From: Candidatus Kuenenia stuttgartensis
GTDB taxonomy: Bacteria; Planctomycetota; Planctomycetia; Isosphaerales; Isosphaeraceae
Length of the DNA stretch: 64,000 nucleotides
Assembly: GCA_945865635.1 (NCBI GenBank)
Contig: CAMBEP010000007.1
Location: 1 to 64,000, forward strand
Direction of reading: 5' to 3'
This document shows positions 33,936 through 44,041 of the stretch, one piece after another. A program made the position numbers and the translations under genes. Position 1 is the first letter of the stretch. Each line of letters begins with the position of its first letter. The notes beneath the pieces are model-generated. The model worked only from the letters and a program-made list of their open reading frames with translations, ran no database searches and had not been told where the DNA came from.

Positions 33936-36900
33936 TCAAAGGCCCGTCGGCAATTCCACGCGAGATGTGCTGAAATCAAGCAGTTGGATCTGGAGCGAAT
34001 CCGGAGTCTTTTCCGGATCCACCGCGATGATCAACTGGTGCCGACCAACGGTCAATGGAAGTTTCAATTCCTGGGCAGGGTTGACTGAAACTCCGTCAAG
34101 CCAGACCTGAAGTCCAGCTATGGTCGTGAATTTCAATAATGCGTCACCCGCCGTCCTGGCGTCAAGTGTAAACCTTGCAAATGATCCTGAAGCACGGCCA
34201 GATGTCGCGATCAATGGCATGTCCGATTTCAAAAGATTTCCGGCCACCGTGCCATAAATCGGCTTCCAGTTGAGCTCTTTCTGTTCGCCACGGGCAATCC
34301 CGCCGTGCGATAGCCGAGAAAGCGCCGTTCGGGAATTATTGTCCGCTTCAAGCACTTCAAAATGCCTGACCAATCGCTCTTTCGGTACCGAATACGGCCC
34401 AATCTTGCCCAATTCTGTCATGAATCGAATCAAGTCAAGCAATTCCTGACGGGTCAGAGAATCCACAAGCCCGGCTGGCATCAGCGATCCCGTCGGCTTC
34501 TGATCCTCAATCTGATTTTTCGGCAGCTTCAGTTCACGACCTTCGGCATCGCGTATCACAATCTCGGATGGAGTCTGCCCGATCGGGATTCCAGTCAGAA
34601 TCCGGCCATCATTCATCGCGACCACAACGGCATTATAACCCTCTTTGACCGCCTTTGCCGGCTGAAGAATCGAATCCACTATGTAGTCGGGCTGGGAACT
34701 GGCCCCAAGCGACTGCAAATTCGGGCCGACAAGACCACCCGCAGGGCCTATGCCATGGCATTTGAAGCAATTCAGATTGGCACGACGAAATACCATTTCG
34801 CCCCGCGCCGGATCGCCCTTGGTCCGTATTTCATCGACCAGAAGCTTCATGGCATCGCCATTGGACGGAATTGCAATCGCTGGCCCACCCTGAGCGGATT
34901 TCTCAAGCAATTTGGCGAGCGGCTCCAAGTCGGCTCGGCCACCGGACCGCACCACCCTTAACGCCAGACGAGCAGATTCCGAATCAAACTTCATCGCTCC
35001 TGCGGATGCCACCAAAGCCTCTACGGCTGGCTTGCTTTGAACCAGCTTTTCGACAATCGGTGTCAATTCCTCACGATTTTCCGCACTTCCAAGACGCTGC
35101 GCGATCGATGCCGCAGCCTCCTTCGGTGAAGCCGAAATTAACGCCTGAAGCGCATCCGTCCGCAAGCTCTCAATATCCGCAGAGGCCACCAGATTTTTCA
35201 ATGTGGCAAGCGATGAAGGACCACCAATTCTGCCTAACGCCTCAACGCAGGCCGAACGGAACGATGCCACAGTCTGACCATTGCTGGCAAGTGCCGAAAT
35301 CTCCGCACCAATCCCTTCCAGCCGCCACAACCCCGCAAGCCTGACAGCCGAACGTGCCACATCAAGCTTCGATGAATGGATCAACGACCGAATCCTGGTC
35401 AAATCCCCCGTCGGCCTCAATTGCCGGGCCTGAGCCGCTGTGGCCAATGAATCAAGCCATGGCGATGCGTTTTCAGGCTTCTTGAGCGAAGTTTCCATAA
35501 TCAGACCAAGATCTTCCGCCCGACCCAGACTGGCCACAAGTTGCAAAGCCTCGCCCAGCTTCGGGCCAGCGATCCGGCCGTCCTGAATCCGGCTGACCAC
35601 CCCTCCAACCACATCGGCGGCTCCCGCTGAACTCGCTGCAAACAACAACGAATCCACCGATGGAAATTCAAATCCCCCCTTGTTCCAAGCGGGCAGCCAG
35701 GCAGCAGCGGTCTCCCGAGCCGTCAGATAAACACCATAATCCAGAAACGGATCCGTGTTTTTCTCGCGGGCAACCATCGCCAAAGCCGTTGCCTCGGGCG
35801 TGTTGATTGCTCCCAGAGCCCTGACCGCCTCCAGCCTTGCACGTGCAAATCCATCACTGGCCGCTGGCTTCAACAATTCCAGACGATTCGGCAACCGGTC
35901 GTGCCAGTGACTGACCACCCGACTCCCAGCCGCTCGAACCTCTGGTATTTTTGCATTCAGAACAGATTCCAGCAATTTCGGCTCAACCTGATCCAGACTG
36001 ACATAAATCCAAAGAGCCTCCAGACGCGACTGGTCCGCCTTCGAATCGCTTCCCGAAATAGCGGCTGACCACTTGGCCAACTCCGGCAGAACCGCAGCCG
36101 CACCACGCTCCTTCAGCACCCTTCGTGCCTGCTGACGAGTCCAGCCTTCGGGCGATTGCAATTGATCCAGCAATTCCTTGACGGGTGCTCCCACCAGATT
36201 CGGCCACGGCGCAAGAGCCCTGCCCTTGGCTGTCACTCGCCAGATTCGGCCACGTGTGTGGTCGCGTCGCGGGTCCCGAAAATCGACTTCACCATGCTGA
36301 ATAATCGGGTTATACCAGTCCGCAATATAAATGGCTCCATCAGGCCCCATCTTGATATCAATCGGCCGGAATGCAAGGTGCTTGGTTTTAACCACTTCAG
36401 GCTGCTCACGACTGACATAGCCAGCCCCAGCGTCTGAAAGCACAAACCGACACACACGATTGCCGCGAAAATCGTTCGTCAGCAAGGACCCCTGCCAGGA
36501 ATCAGGCAGGTGACGGCCATCAGCAACCTCCAGACCACAATGCTTCGGACTCCCGGGATTCAAGCCCTTGAGAAGCCTTGCAGGATATGCTGTGGTGAAA
36601 TAATAAGCTCCGGGAATGGCATAATTGATGCCCTCGCCGCCGGCTCCGTCGGTCTGAAAATGCTGGCCGAACTTGTCGAAATGATGGCCCCAGGAATTCA
36701 CAAGACCATAATCAAATACGTCAAGCTGCATGGTCTCGGGACGAAATCGCCAAACACCGCCGGCATTGAGCCGCTTGACGCCCTGAGGCGTTTCCACGTG
36801 GCTGTGAATATAAATCGATTGGTTCATATACAGGCAGCCATCGTATCCCCAACGCAAGGTGTGCAGAATGTGGTGCGTATCTTCCGTGCCGAAGCCTGAA

Positions 36901-37379
36901 AGCACCACGCGGCGGCGATCGGCCTTGCCATCGCCGTCCGTATCACTCAAATGCAATAGTTCCGTGCTGTTGGCCACATAAACCCCGCCATCGCCCGGCT
37001 CAACTCCTGTCGGAATGAGCAGCCCGTCGGCAAAGACTGTCGTTTTATCTGCCAGACCATCCCGATTTGTATCTTCAAGAATCAGGATCTTGTCATTCGC
37101 CTTCTGGCCAGGCTCAATTTGAGGATAAACCTCGGAACTGGCCACCCACAAACGACCCTGAGGATCGAAATTCATCTGGATCGGCTTGGCAATCCGTGGG
37201 TCGGCGGCAAAGAGCTTGACCTCAAAGCCATCCGCCACCTGAAAACTCGCCCTTTCCACTTCCGGATCAGGGTTCGGAATCTCCGTCAGATTGCGCTGGG
37301 CCAAAGCTGTCTGCCCACTCAAAACAAGGCCCGCAAATACCAGATGAAATGATTTCAATTGCAATTTCCGGAAAATCAT
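33936..37379 (-). CDS. PVC-type cytochrome: beta-propeller dehydrogenase-like + HEAT repeats + CxxCH heme domain
   Basis: 1,147 residues, exported (signal SFHLVFAGLVLSGQTALA). Residues ~25-400 are the Pirellula/Verrucomicrobium-type beta-propeller (VKLFAADPRIAKPIQMNFDPQG, WVASSEVYP, WYNPIIQHGE). Residues ~410-830 carry HEAT-like repeats rich in Ala and Leu. Around residue 870 the heme motif CFKCHG begins a cytochrome c domain with the conserved MPAGLVDSLT region as likely sixth ligand. A C-terminal beta domain (~1020-1147) may bind carbohydrate. Such proteins are hallmark extracellular or periplasmic redox proteins of planctomycetes; their substrates are unknown. The start overlaps the SGNH stop (ATGA). 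Confidence 0.94.
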   Translation of the reverse strand: MIFRKLQLKSFHLVFAGLVLSGQTALAQRNLTEIPNPDPEVERASFQVADGFEVKLFAADPRIAKPIQMNFDPQGRLWVASSEVYPQIEPGQKANDKILILEDTNRDGLADKTTVFADGLLIPTGVEPGDGGVYVANSTELLHLSDTDGDGKADRRRVVLSGFGTEDTHHILHTLRWGYDGCLYMNQSIYIHSHVETPQGVKRLNAGGVWRFRPETMQLDVFDYGLVNSWGHHFDKFGQHFQTDGAGGEGINYAIPGAYYFTTAYPARLLKGLNPGSPKHCGLEVADGRHLPDSWQGSLLTNDFRGNRVCRFVLSDAGAGYVSREQPEVVKTKHLAFRPIDIKMGPDGAIYIADWYNPIIQHGEVDFRDPRRDHTRGRIWRVTAKGRALAPWPNLVGAPVKELLDQLQSPEGWTRQQARRVLKERGAAAVLPELAKWSAAISGSDSKADQSRLEALWIYVSLDQVEPKLLESVLNAKIPEVRAAGSRVVSHWHDRLPNRLELLKPAASDGFARARLEAVRALGAINTPEATALAMVAREKNTDPFLDYGVYLTARETAAAWLPAWNKGGFEFPSVDSLLFAASSAGAADVVGGVVSRIQDGRIAGPKLGEALQLVASLGRAEDLGLIMETSLKKPENASPWLDSLATAAQARQLRPTGDLTRIRSLIHSSKLDVARSAVRLAGLWRLEGIGAEISALASNGQTVASFRSACVEALGRIGGPSSLATLKNLVASADIESLRTDALQALISASPKEAAASIAQRLGSAENREELTPIVEKLVQSKPAVEALVASAGAMKFDSESARLALRVVRSGGRADLEPLAKLLEKSAQGGPAIAIPSNGDAMKLLVDEIRTKGDPARGEMVFRRANLNCFKCHGIGPAGGLVGPNLQSLGASSQPDYIVDSILQPAKAVKEGYNAVVVAMNDGRILTGIPIGQTPSEIVIRDAEGRELKLPKNQIEDQKPTGSLMPAGLVDSLTRQELLDLIRFMTELGKIGPYSVPKERLVRHFEVLEADNNSRTALSRLSHGGIARGEQKELNWKPIYGTVAGNLLKSDMPLIATSGRASGSFARFTLDARTAGDALLKFTTIAGLQVWLDGVSVNPAQELKLPLTVGRHQLIIAVDPEKTPDSLQIQLLDFSTSRVELPTGL

Positions 37380-38677
37380 GGTTGTACCTCCCGCACGAGT
37401 GTCACATTATGAACTGGCGGCTTTTTGAGCCGGTCAATTTCCGATTCAATCTTGCTGATCAAAGGATCAAACTGTGGTATTTCCACGGCATTATTGCCTT
37501 GCTCATGCTTCCGGAAGCCAAGCAGATAAGTTTCATTCTGAGGCCTCCAGCGATGGAAAAACAGCTCATTCTTCCGCTTGATCAACTGACGGATCTGCTC
37601 GACCCGCGCTGAGTCTGGATCTTCTCCGATGGCAATCCCTTCGCTCCAGGCCTTGGCCGATGCCACGGCCGCCTGCTTTCCATCCAGTTCCAACCTGTAT
37701 TTGCCGTCCTTCAGCCCAGGAAACTGAAACGACCATCCAGGTGCGGCGCCTGGCCGATCGTCGCCCATCGCCTTCGGACCAACCGGCGCCGGGAGCTGAA
37801 CCCGACGAATTTCAAATGTCGCCGTCGAAGCAGTCGGTTCCATTTGAAATTCAAATGCAATCGCTGACTGGCTGGCTGGAACGATCACCGCCGGATCACG
37901 CCCCTGTACCAGCCGGAACTTCAGAGTACTCGACGCCCCCGAGGCACCCGTCTGCTGATCTGCATGATGCACCAATTGCCAGTAGCCAACATTTGAGAAA
38001 TTAATCCCATTATCCGAAATCTTTTCTCGGGCCAATGCATCCGATAATGGCAACTTCTGGGCCAGACCAGAAATATCCAGCAAATCCGCCTGAACTTCCT
38101 TCGCCAATTTCTGAATCGCTTCGGAATAAATCGCCAGATCCTTCTGACGCTGAGGACTGGTCTTCGGCGAATTCAATGACAATGGAGGAACCGGTGTCGA
38201 TAAAATGATTCGTCGCGGATTAAACCGCTTGCGAATTTCAGCAATCATGAACTTGTAATCTACCAAAAACTGATTCAGCCCCGCTGCACCCGCCTGCGAG
38301 TCGTTCGTGCCATACTGGAGCACCACGATCGATGGCTTGACAACTCCCAGTGTGTTCATCAAATGCTCAAAGCCGTCCTTGGGCGTACCAAACCGGCCGC
38401 GCGATTCGCACCGAACCGTGTCCGCAGACCAGCCCAGATTACGCATATTGAATGAACGGTTCGGGAACCGGGTCGTCAGCCAAGTCTCCAGATAAGCGTA
38501 AGCAGGCTCACGCTCTACAAATGTATCACCAATCCAGGCGATCATGTCGCCATCGCGGGGCCGCTCCAGTTCCGGAGGCAGGGGCAACTGCCCCAAAACA
38601 GCTCGAACAGGCAACAGGCAAAGCGCACATAGCACGCCTAAACCAGTGCGATTAAAGATTTTCTGATGGATTCCCAT
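37376..38677 (-). CDS. SGNH/GDSL hydrolase-fold protein, apparently missing catalytic residues
   Basis: 433 residues with a signal peptide (GLGVLCALCLLPVRAVLG). The fold is shown by block I IGDTFVERE, the GTND of block III (LQYGTNDSQAG) and a block V region DNGINFSNVGYW. The block I nucleophile, normally Ser in GDS, is Thr, and the block V His (GIH) is Asn. It may be inactive as an esterase or use a variant mechanism. It is translationally coupled to the PVC cytochrome, a pairing typical of planctomycetes. Confidence 0.87.
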   Translation of the reverse strand: MGIHQKIFNRTGLGVLCALCLLPVRAVLGQLPLPPELERPRDGDMIAWIGDTFVEREPAYAYLETWLTTRFPNRSFNMRNLGWSADTVRCESRGRFGTPKDGFEHLMNTLGVVKPSIVVLQYGTNDSQAGAAGLNQFLVDYKFMIAEIRKRFNPRRIILSTPVPPLSLNSPKTSPQRQKDLAIYSEAIQKLAKEVQADLLDISGLAQKLPLSDALAREKISDNGINFSNVGYWQLVHHADQQTGASGASSTLKFRLVQGRDPAVIVPASQSAIAFEFQMEPTASTATFEIRRVQLPAPVGPKAMGDDRPGAAPGWSFQFPGLKDGKYRLELDGKQAAVASAKAWSEGIAIGEDPDSARVEQIRQLIKRKNELFFHRWRPQNETYLLGFRKHEQGNNAVEIPQFDPLISKIESEIDRLKKPPVHNVTLVREVQP

Positions 38678-38997
38678 GGGGCCGGATCACCTGAAGGAGG
38701 GTAGTGTTTCACAGTCGGGGGCGACCAAGACTGATTCGCTCGTAACAAGGCACTTTTGCAAGGCCCCACGCCGATAATCAGGAGTGATCTTGAGAGATTT
38801 CCCTATCATAATGCACGGCCTGCGATCACGAAAGGGGCAAGTCCAAAACTCTTTCTGCCAATTTCTGGATTCTGCTTGACTCACTCCCGCCACTGCTTCA
38901 TTTTTAATAAAGGTTTGAGCTCCCTCCTCAATTGAGTCGCCTGTTTTCTATACCTCGCTTCCATACCTCGACAATCTCTCCCAAACTGGAAAATGCC
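38678..38997. other. Divergent intergenic region
   Basis: 320 bp between divergent exported-protein genes, presumably with both promoters. A 68-codon minus-strand frame (38687-38893) has no coding character. No hairpin or repeat recognised. Confidence 0.4.
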
Positions 38998-40968
38998 ATG
39001 ATTCGTCTTGCACATCCAAAATTCATATTATTACTGCTATGGGTATTCGCCTGCTCCGCAATCGATTCCAAGGCGATGGCAGACGACAAAGAATCGCCCT
39101 TGTATCGCCATTTGCAAGCCCAGGCTGTGGCCATTCTTAAAAACCGAAGCGAAGCGAGGCTCCAATTAAAATCGGCTGCGGATGTCGCTCAAATATCAAA
39201 CTCTGTTCGCGAAAAATTGAAGCAATCACTCGGCCCATGGCCGGAAAAAACGCCGCTCAATGCCCAAGTCACTGGGTCCGTCCTGGGCGCAGGCCTGAAA
39301 GTCGAGAAAATCGTGTTTCAAAGCCGGCCGGGACACCATGTCACAGCCTGCCTCTATCTACCCTCAACACCGCCGCCATGGCCCGGTGTCATCGTACCAT
39401 GTGGCCATTCCGCCAATGGCAAAGCCGCGGAAACTTATCAACGCGCATCAATCCTGCTGGCAAAATCAGGAATGGCCGCTTTGTGCTATGACCCTATCGG
39501 ACAGGGCGAACGCGTTCAGGCCTTGAAACCCGATCAAAAGCCGCTCTTTAGTGGATCCACAACAGAACACACCCGAATTGCCAATGGCTCGCTTCTGGTC
39601 GGCTTGCAAACCGCCCATTATCGTGTCTGGGATGGTATCCGTGCACTTGACTATCTGGAAAGCCGCCCCGACATCGACAAAAACCGGCTCGGATGCACCG
39701 GAAATTCCGGCGGAGGAACGCTCACAAGCTACCTCATGGCCGTCGATGATCGAATCTACGCCGCCGCCGCATCCTGTTATCTCACAAATTACGAACGTCT
39801 CCTCGATACAATCGGGCCACAGGACGCCGAACAAAATATCACAGGCCTGATCGCCGATGGCATGGACCATGGCGATTTCCTTCTGGCAAGATTGCCAAAA
39901 CCAACTCTGATGTGTGTCGCAACTCGCGATTTTTTTGATATCACCGGCGCATGGCAAACCTTCCGGGAGTCTAAAAAGCTCTTTGGAGCCTCAGGTTTTG
40001 GCGAGCGGGTCGACCTCTTTGAATTCGATGACGGACATGGCTTCTCAAGCCCAAGACGCGTGGCCGCTACTCGCTGGCTGAGCCGATGGCTGCTCGAAAA
40101 AAATACCCCTATCACTGAGCCCGATTTCCCGATCTTTACCGATGCCCAACTCCAAGTCACACAATCAGGCCAAGTGCTTAACCTACCAGAAGAATCCAGC
40201 GTTTTTGAGATCAATGGAATCAAAGCCCAAAAACTGACCGAAAATCGGGTTGCAAAAACCCGATCCCAGCTGAATTCCAATATCCGCCAGAGATTACACT
40301 TGTCAGATTTGATCGTACCGGCATCCTCCTCTAATTCAGTGCTCATGGAGGGCCAAATTCTGAAATCTTTTTACAAGACTGGAGATGGTTTTGAACTTCA
40401 TGCCTTAAAGTGCAGGATTCGTGATCAGGCCCTGCTCGAATGGAAATCCGATACGTCGGAAATGCCGACGACCTTGATTGTGGGGGCGGAACTCACACCT
40501 GATCAGCGCAAATCGGGCGATATCAATTCCATTCTGAATCGCTTGAAAACCGAAAAGATTCCAATCCCGGATGGAACACTGATTCTTCTTGATTTGCGAG
40601 GATCCGCCCCCAATGGCAAAAAAACAGCAGACCCCAATGGCCCAGACTGGCGAGAAGCTTCGCTGGCACTCCTGTTGAACCAAAATCTCGTCGGACTGAG
40701 AACCTCTGACCTGCTGAGCGTTTTGAATGCTGAATCCAGGACGTCCAGAAATATCGGAGTGATTGCATTGGGTCGTAGTGCAATCCCTGCCATTCATGCC
40801 TCGGTTTTGGCGCCAGAAATTGCGCGATACCATGAGGTAAATGCCACTGAATCTTGGCTTTTGGAGTCGGGCAAGCCGGATTCGCGATTGCATCTGGCAG
40901 ATATCGTTCCGGGCGTCCTGGCGGATTATGACTTGCCGGATCTTCGTACTGCAATCCGAAAACCTTGA
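38998..40968 (+). CDS. Exported alpha/beta-hydrolase (acetyl-xylan-esterase-like)
   Basis: About 656 residues from ATG 38998, which begins a signal peptide (FILLLLWVFACSAIDSKAMA). Residues ~80-375 are an alpha/beta-hydrolase of the AXE1/acyl-esterase type: oxyanion HSANGK region, nucleophile Ser237 in GNSGGG, Asp311 (VATRDFFD) and His347 (DDGHGFS). The second half (~390-656) looks like a further, less recognisable domain. In planctomycetes such proteins occur with polysaccharide-degrading genes. It ends five bases from the convergent ABC gene. Confidence 0.87.
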   Translation: MIRLAHPKFILLLLWVFACSAIDSKAMADDKESPLYRHLQAQAVAILKNRSEARLQLKSAADVAQISNSVREKLKQSLGPWPEKTPLNAQVTGSVLGAGLKVEKIVFQSRPGHHVTACLYLPSTPPPWPGVIVPCGHSANGKAAETYQRASILLAKSGMAALCYDPIGQGERVQALKPDQKPLFSGSTTEHTRIANGSLLVGLQTAHYRVWDGIRALDYLESRPDIDKNRLGCTGNSGGGTLTSYLMAVDDRIYAAAASCYLTNYERLLDTIGPQDAEQNITGLIADGMDHGDFLLARLPKPTLMCVATRDFFDITGAWQTFRESKKLFGASGFGERVDLFEFDDGHGFSSPRRVAATRWLSRWLLEKNTPITEPDFPIFTDAQLQVTQSGQVLNLPEESSVFEINGIKAQKLTENRVAKTRSQLNSNIRQRLHLSDLIVPASSSNSVLMEGQILKSFYKTGDGFELHALKCRIRDQALLEWKSDTSEMPTTLIVGAELTPDQRKSGDINSILNRLKTEKIPIPDGTLILLDLRGSAPNGKKTADPNGPDWREASLALLLNQNLVGLRTSDLLSVLNAESRTSRNIGVIALGRSAIPAIHASVLAPEIARYHEVNATESWLLESGKPDSRLHLADIVPGVLADYDLPDLRTAIRKP

Positions 40969-40973
40969 AAATT

Positions 40974-41708
40974 TCAAGCGGATTCTGTCAATAAATCACG
41001 CAGGGCAGCACTTTGAGGGTTGGAAAAAACCTGCTCAGGCGAGCCTTGTTCGGCAATCAGTCCTTGGTCGAAGACCGAGACCCGATCGGCCACTCGCCTG
41101 GCAAACCCCATATCATGCGTAACCACCAGAATCGAAAGGCCATCATGTGCCAGGGCCCGAATCAATGCACCCATTTCACCTGTCATGCGCGGGTCGAGCG
41201 CACTGGTTGGCTCGTCAAAAAGCAACGCTTGCGGATGCATAGCCAAAGCCCGGGCAATTGCAACCCGTTGTTGCTGACCACCCGAGAGTTCGCGAGGCCT
41301 TGAATGGGCTTTATCCTCAAGATTCAATTTCCTGAGTAAATCCATTGCAATCGATACGGCCTCCTGGCGAGAGATTGCATTGACATGAACCGGGGCCTCG
41401 ATAATATTCTCGAGCACCGAGAAATGCGGAAATAGCTGAAATTGCTGAAAGACCATGCCAAGCCTCATCCGAACTTTTTTCAATACCTCAGTCAATAAAG
41501 GCTCACCTGATCGTATTTCCAGATTGCCAACCTGAATCGATCCGGAATCGATTGATTCCAAGCCATTGAGACATCTCAAAAAAGTCGTTTTACCGCAACC
41601 GGATGGGCCAATCATGGTCATAATTTCACCGTCGGCCACCTCCATCGAAATCCCTTTCAGGACATGCAGTTTTCCAAACGATTTCTGGATATTGCTGGCT
41701 TTGATCAT
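40974..41708 (-). CDS. Polar amino-acid ABC transporter, ATP-binding protein (GlnQ/HisP-like)
   Basis: 244 residues, a complete ABC ATPase: Walker A GPSGCGKTT at ~31-39, Q-loop FQQFQLFPHFSV, signature LSGGQQQRVAIARAL, Walker B LLFDEPTSALDP and H-loop VTHD. The sequence is of the polar amino-acid uptake type. The gene follows the fused binding-protein/permease gene after 33 bp. Confidence 0.95.
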   Translation of the reverse strand: MIKASNIQKSFGKLHVLKGISMEVADGEIMTMIGPSGCGKTTFLRCLNGLESIDSGSIQVGNLEIRSGEPLLTEVLKKVRMRLGMVFQQFQLFPHFSVLENIIEAPVHVNAISRQEAVSIAMDLLRKLNLEDKAHSRPRELSGGQQQRVAIARALAMHPQALLFDEPTSALDPRMTGEMGALIRALAHDGLSILVVTHDMGFARRVADRVSVFDQGLIAEQGSPEQVFSNPQSAALRDLLTESA

Positions 41709-41741
41709 CGGACGCGGCAGATCCTTTCAAACAGTTGCAAT

Positions 41742-43331
41742 TCAGTTTTCATTTTCCGATTCAAGGTGTCGCTCATAATGGCGTGCAAACCACGATAGAG
41801 GGCAGCTCATGGCCAGATAAAGCACGCTGGTTGCAATCGCAAATTCAAGCACTTTCAGTGTACTGTTGGCCAAAATGGAATATTGCTTGGTCAGTTCCAC
41901 AATGGTAATCACAGAACAGACAGACGTATCTTTGAAAAGTGCAATAAAATCGTTGGTCACGGGCGGGATCACAATTCGGGTCGCCTGAGGAATGATGATT
42001 CGCCAAAGGGCTTGTTTGCGTGTCATTCCCAAGGCGAGCGAAGCCTCCATTTGCCCTTCGGGGATCGCCTGGAGCCCTGCCCTGTAAATTTCCGATTCAT
42101 AGGCTGAATAGTTGACCGCCAGGCCAATGATTGAAGCAAGAATCGCCGGCAAACCGAAGCCAAAGAGCTCCGGAAAAATGAAATAGATAAAAAAGAGTTG
42201 CAGCATCAACGGAGTTCCGCGCAGGAATTCCACATAGATGGCAAGCAAAGGCCGAATGCCTTTAGGACCATAAAGCCTTCCCAGAGCCACCAACAGGCCA
42301 ATCAGCATGGCCAGAGGCATAGAGACCACCGAGAGAAAAACCGTCATGGCGGCGGCCTTCAAAAGCATCAGGGCAAACCCAAGCCGCTTCGAGCCAGAAT
42401 TCGCAGAATCTTCCTCCGGTGTCGAATTTAAAACAGCCTGCCATGCCAATGGCTGGGCCAGCAAAGCCTGCTCTTCGTGCCAAAGCCTGTATTTTTCATA
42501 AATGGTTTTCAGCGAGCCATCTTCAACCATGCCGCTGATCGCTTTATCCAATTCAAGGGCAAGTTTTTCGTCTTCTTTTCGCACATAGATCACATAAAAC
42601 CCAGCGCCAAATCGATCTGTCGCAATTTTCAGTCTTGATTGAAATTCCGGACGTGCTCCATAGTGGATCGCTGCTGGCTCGTCCTGCAATGTGGCGTCAA
42701 TCTGGCCATTTCGTGTGGCCAGCATGGCATCGGTTGCTCCATCAAATCGAACGATGCGAATACGGTCGCCCGCATATTTGACAAGATAATCATCGGCGGC
42801 TGAATTCACTAGCACACCGACTCTTGGCTTCTGGCCCGATGGCGAACTTTTTAACAAGTCTTGCCAAGTTGCAATTTTTGAATCTTGAGGGGTCATCATG
42901 GCCAGCCGATATCGAAAATAAGGCCTGGTGGCCCGGAATCGCTGCACAAGCAATGGCTTCAGCTCAAATCCATTGCAGATCAGGTCGACATCACCTCGGG
43001 AGAGCACCTGCGGCAACTGATCCCACTGGCCCTGGTGAATTATTGGCTTGGCATGAATCCGCTCGCCAATGGCTCTGAGCAAATCGGCCTCAAAACCGCT
43101 TGGCATTTTGGAATTGAGCGGATTTGGGATAAAATAGGGGGCCCCGCCCTCCATATCCGAACCAAATTGAAATTCGCCTGTTTTCAAAATCCGCTCCAAC
43201 GAATCGGCTTTGGCCGAGTGGCTCAAAAGCATCAGACCAAGCCATAAAATGCCATTCCATTTGAGCAACCGAAGCCATTCAGGCACGATTACAGGCTGGG
43301 TCAGTCTGGTGGCCAATGCATTCACGATCAT
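41742..43331 (-). CDS. Amino-acid ABC transporter: fused substrate-binding protein and permease
   Basis: About 529 residues from ATG 43331, whose start overlaps the upstream stop as ATGA. An N-terminal membrane segment (WNGILWLGLMLLSHSAKA) is followed by a SBP_bac_3 domain (residues ~45-275: GEFQFGSDMEGGAPYFI, GFEADLLRAIGE). Residues ~310-515 form a HisM/GlnP-type permease with four or five membrane helices and the EAA-like loop GLQAIPEGQMEASLALGMT. Fusing receptor to permease tethers the receptor to the membrane, as in some Gram-positive GlnP proteins. The substrate is probably a polar amino acid; no more can be said. Confidence 0.93.
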   Translation of the reverse strand: MIVNALATRLTQPVIVPEWLRLLKWNGILWLGLMLLSHSAKADSLERILKTGEFQFGSDMEGGAPYFIPNPLNSKMPSGFEADLLRAIGERIHAKPIIHQGQWDQLPQVLSRGDVDLICNGFELKPLLVQRFRATRPYFRYRLAMMTPQDSKIATWQDLLKSSPSGQKPRVGVLVNSAADDYLVKYAGDRIRIVRFDGATDAMLATRNGQIDATLQDEPAAIHYGARPEFQSRLKIATDRFGAGFYVIYVRKEDEKLALELDKAISGMVEDGSLKTIYEKYRLWHEEQALLAQPLAWQAVLNSTPEEDSANSGSKRLGFALMLLKAAAMTVFLSVVSMPLAMLIGLLVALGRLYGPKGIRPLLAIYVEFLRGTPLMLQLFFIYFIFPELFGFGLPAILASIIGLAVNYSAYESEIYRAGLQAIPEGQMEASLALGMTRKQALWRIIIPQATRIVIPPVTNDFIALFKDTSVCSVITIVELTKQYSILANSTLKVLEFAIATSVLYLAMSCPLSWFARHYERHLESENEN

Positions 43332-43792
43332 CGTTCCGGTTTGAATCGAAATTCCATGGGCCCTTGGCAGCAGAGGCAGATTTGCGGATATCGCACGGCG
43401 ATGGTGCAGACGTCGCAATAATATTGAGGAATCCGCCATCGCCCTTCGTGTTCGATTTCGACGTGGATCACCTGTGCAAAGGGAAGGTCGGGGCTGGTCC
43501 TGAGCTTGAGTCGGGCCGGGCGGTCGCGCATGGCTGGGTCAAGAAAAAACAGTCGGCCGCCGTCATCGCTTAAGATTGGCAAAACACGGCCTTTGGAACT
43601 GAGCAAGGCCACCTGATTTTCAAGAGGTCCGAAATCCGCCTTGATCGCCTTTCGGGTCATGATCTCAGGCATTCCAAGCACCCGGCCTTCGACAGTCATT
43701 TCGACATAATCGGATTCTCGACGATCATCGGCATCGACGGCAAGCGAGGCCGCCCACAGAAGGCAGGCCGTGGTCAAAAATCTCTTGAGCAT
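43328..43792 (-). CDS. Exported small protein with C-terminal zinc-ribbon-like CxxC pair
   Basis: 154 residues with a signal peptide (FLTTACLLWAASLAVDA). A beta-rich middle (VEGRVLGMPEIMTRK...) leads to four or five cysteines at the C-terminus: C126xxC129 and C139xxC142, with C141 between, consistent with a metal site or redox centre. I do not recognise the family. It is coupled by an ATGA overlap to the transporter gene and may be part of its function. Confidence 0.75.
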   Translation of the reverse strand: MLKRFLTTACLLWAASLAVDADDRRESDYVEMTVEGRVLGMPEIMTRKAIKADFGPLENQVALLSSKGRVLPILSDDGGRLFFLDPAMRDRPARLKLRTSPDLPFAQVIHVEIEHEGRWRIPQYYCDVCTIAVRYPQICLCCQGPMEFRFKPER

Positions 43793-44041
43793 GGCAGTGA
43801 TGAACCAGAATGGACAGACGGAATGCGTTTCTTGTGATGCCTCGGCGAAGCTTTACGTTTTGTATTATGCACCATTGGCCTGAAGCGGATCCAGTCAATT
43901 CATCTTCCAGTGATGAAAATCAAAATCCATTTCGATGTTGCCTTGATCCGAAATTTCGCGACAATGAGCAAATACGAATGTGGGCCACAAAAAAAAGCCG
44001 GCGTCGACCGAGCGTTTTTTTGAAAGCAAGAGGTGAGCAGT

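Noticed and set aside
38687-38893. 68-codon minus-strand frame in the divergent gap
   Set aside because: No ribosome site and no protein-like pattern.
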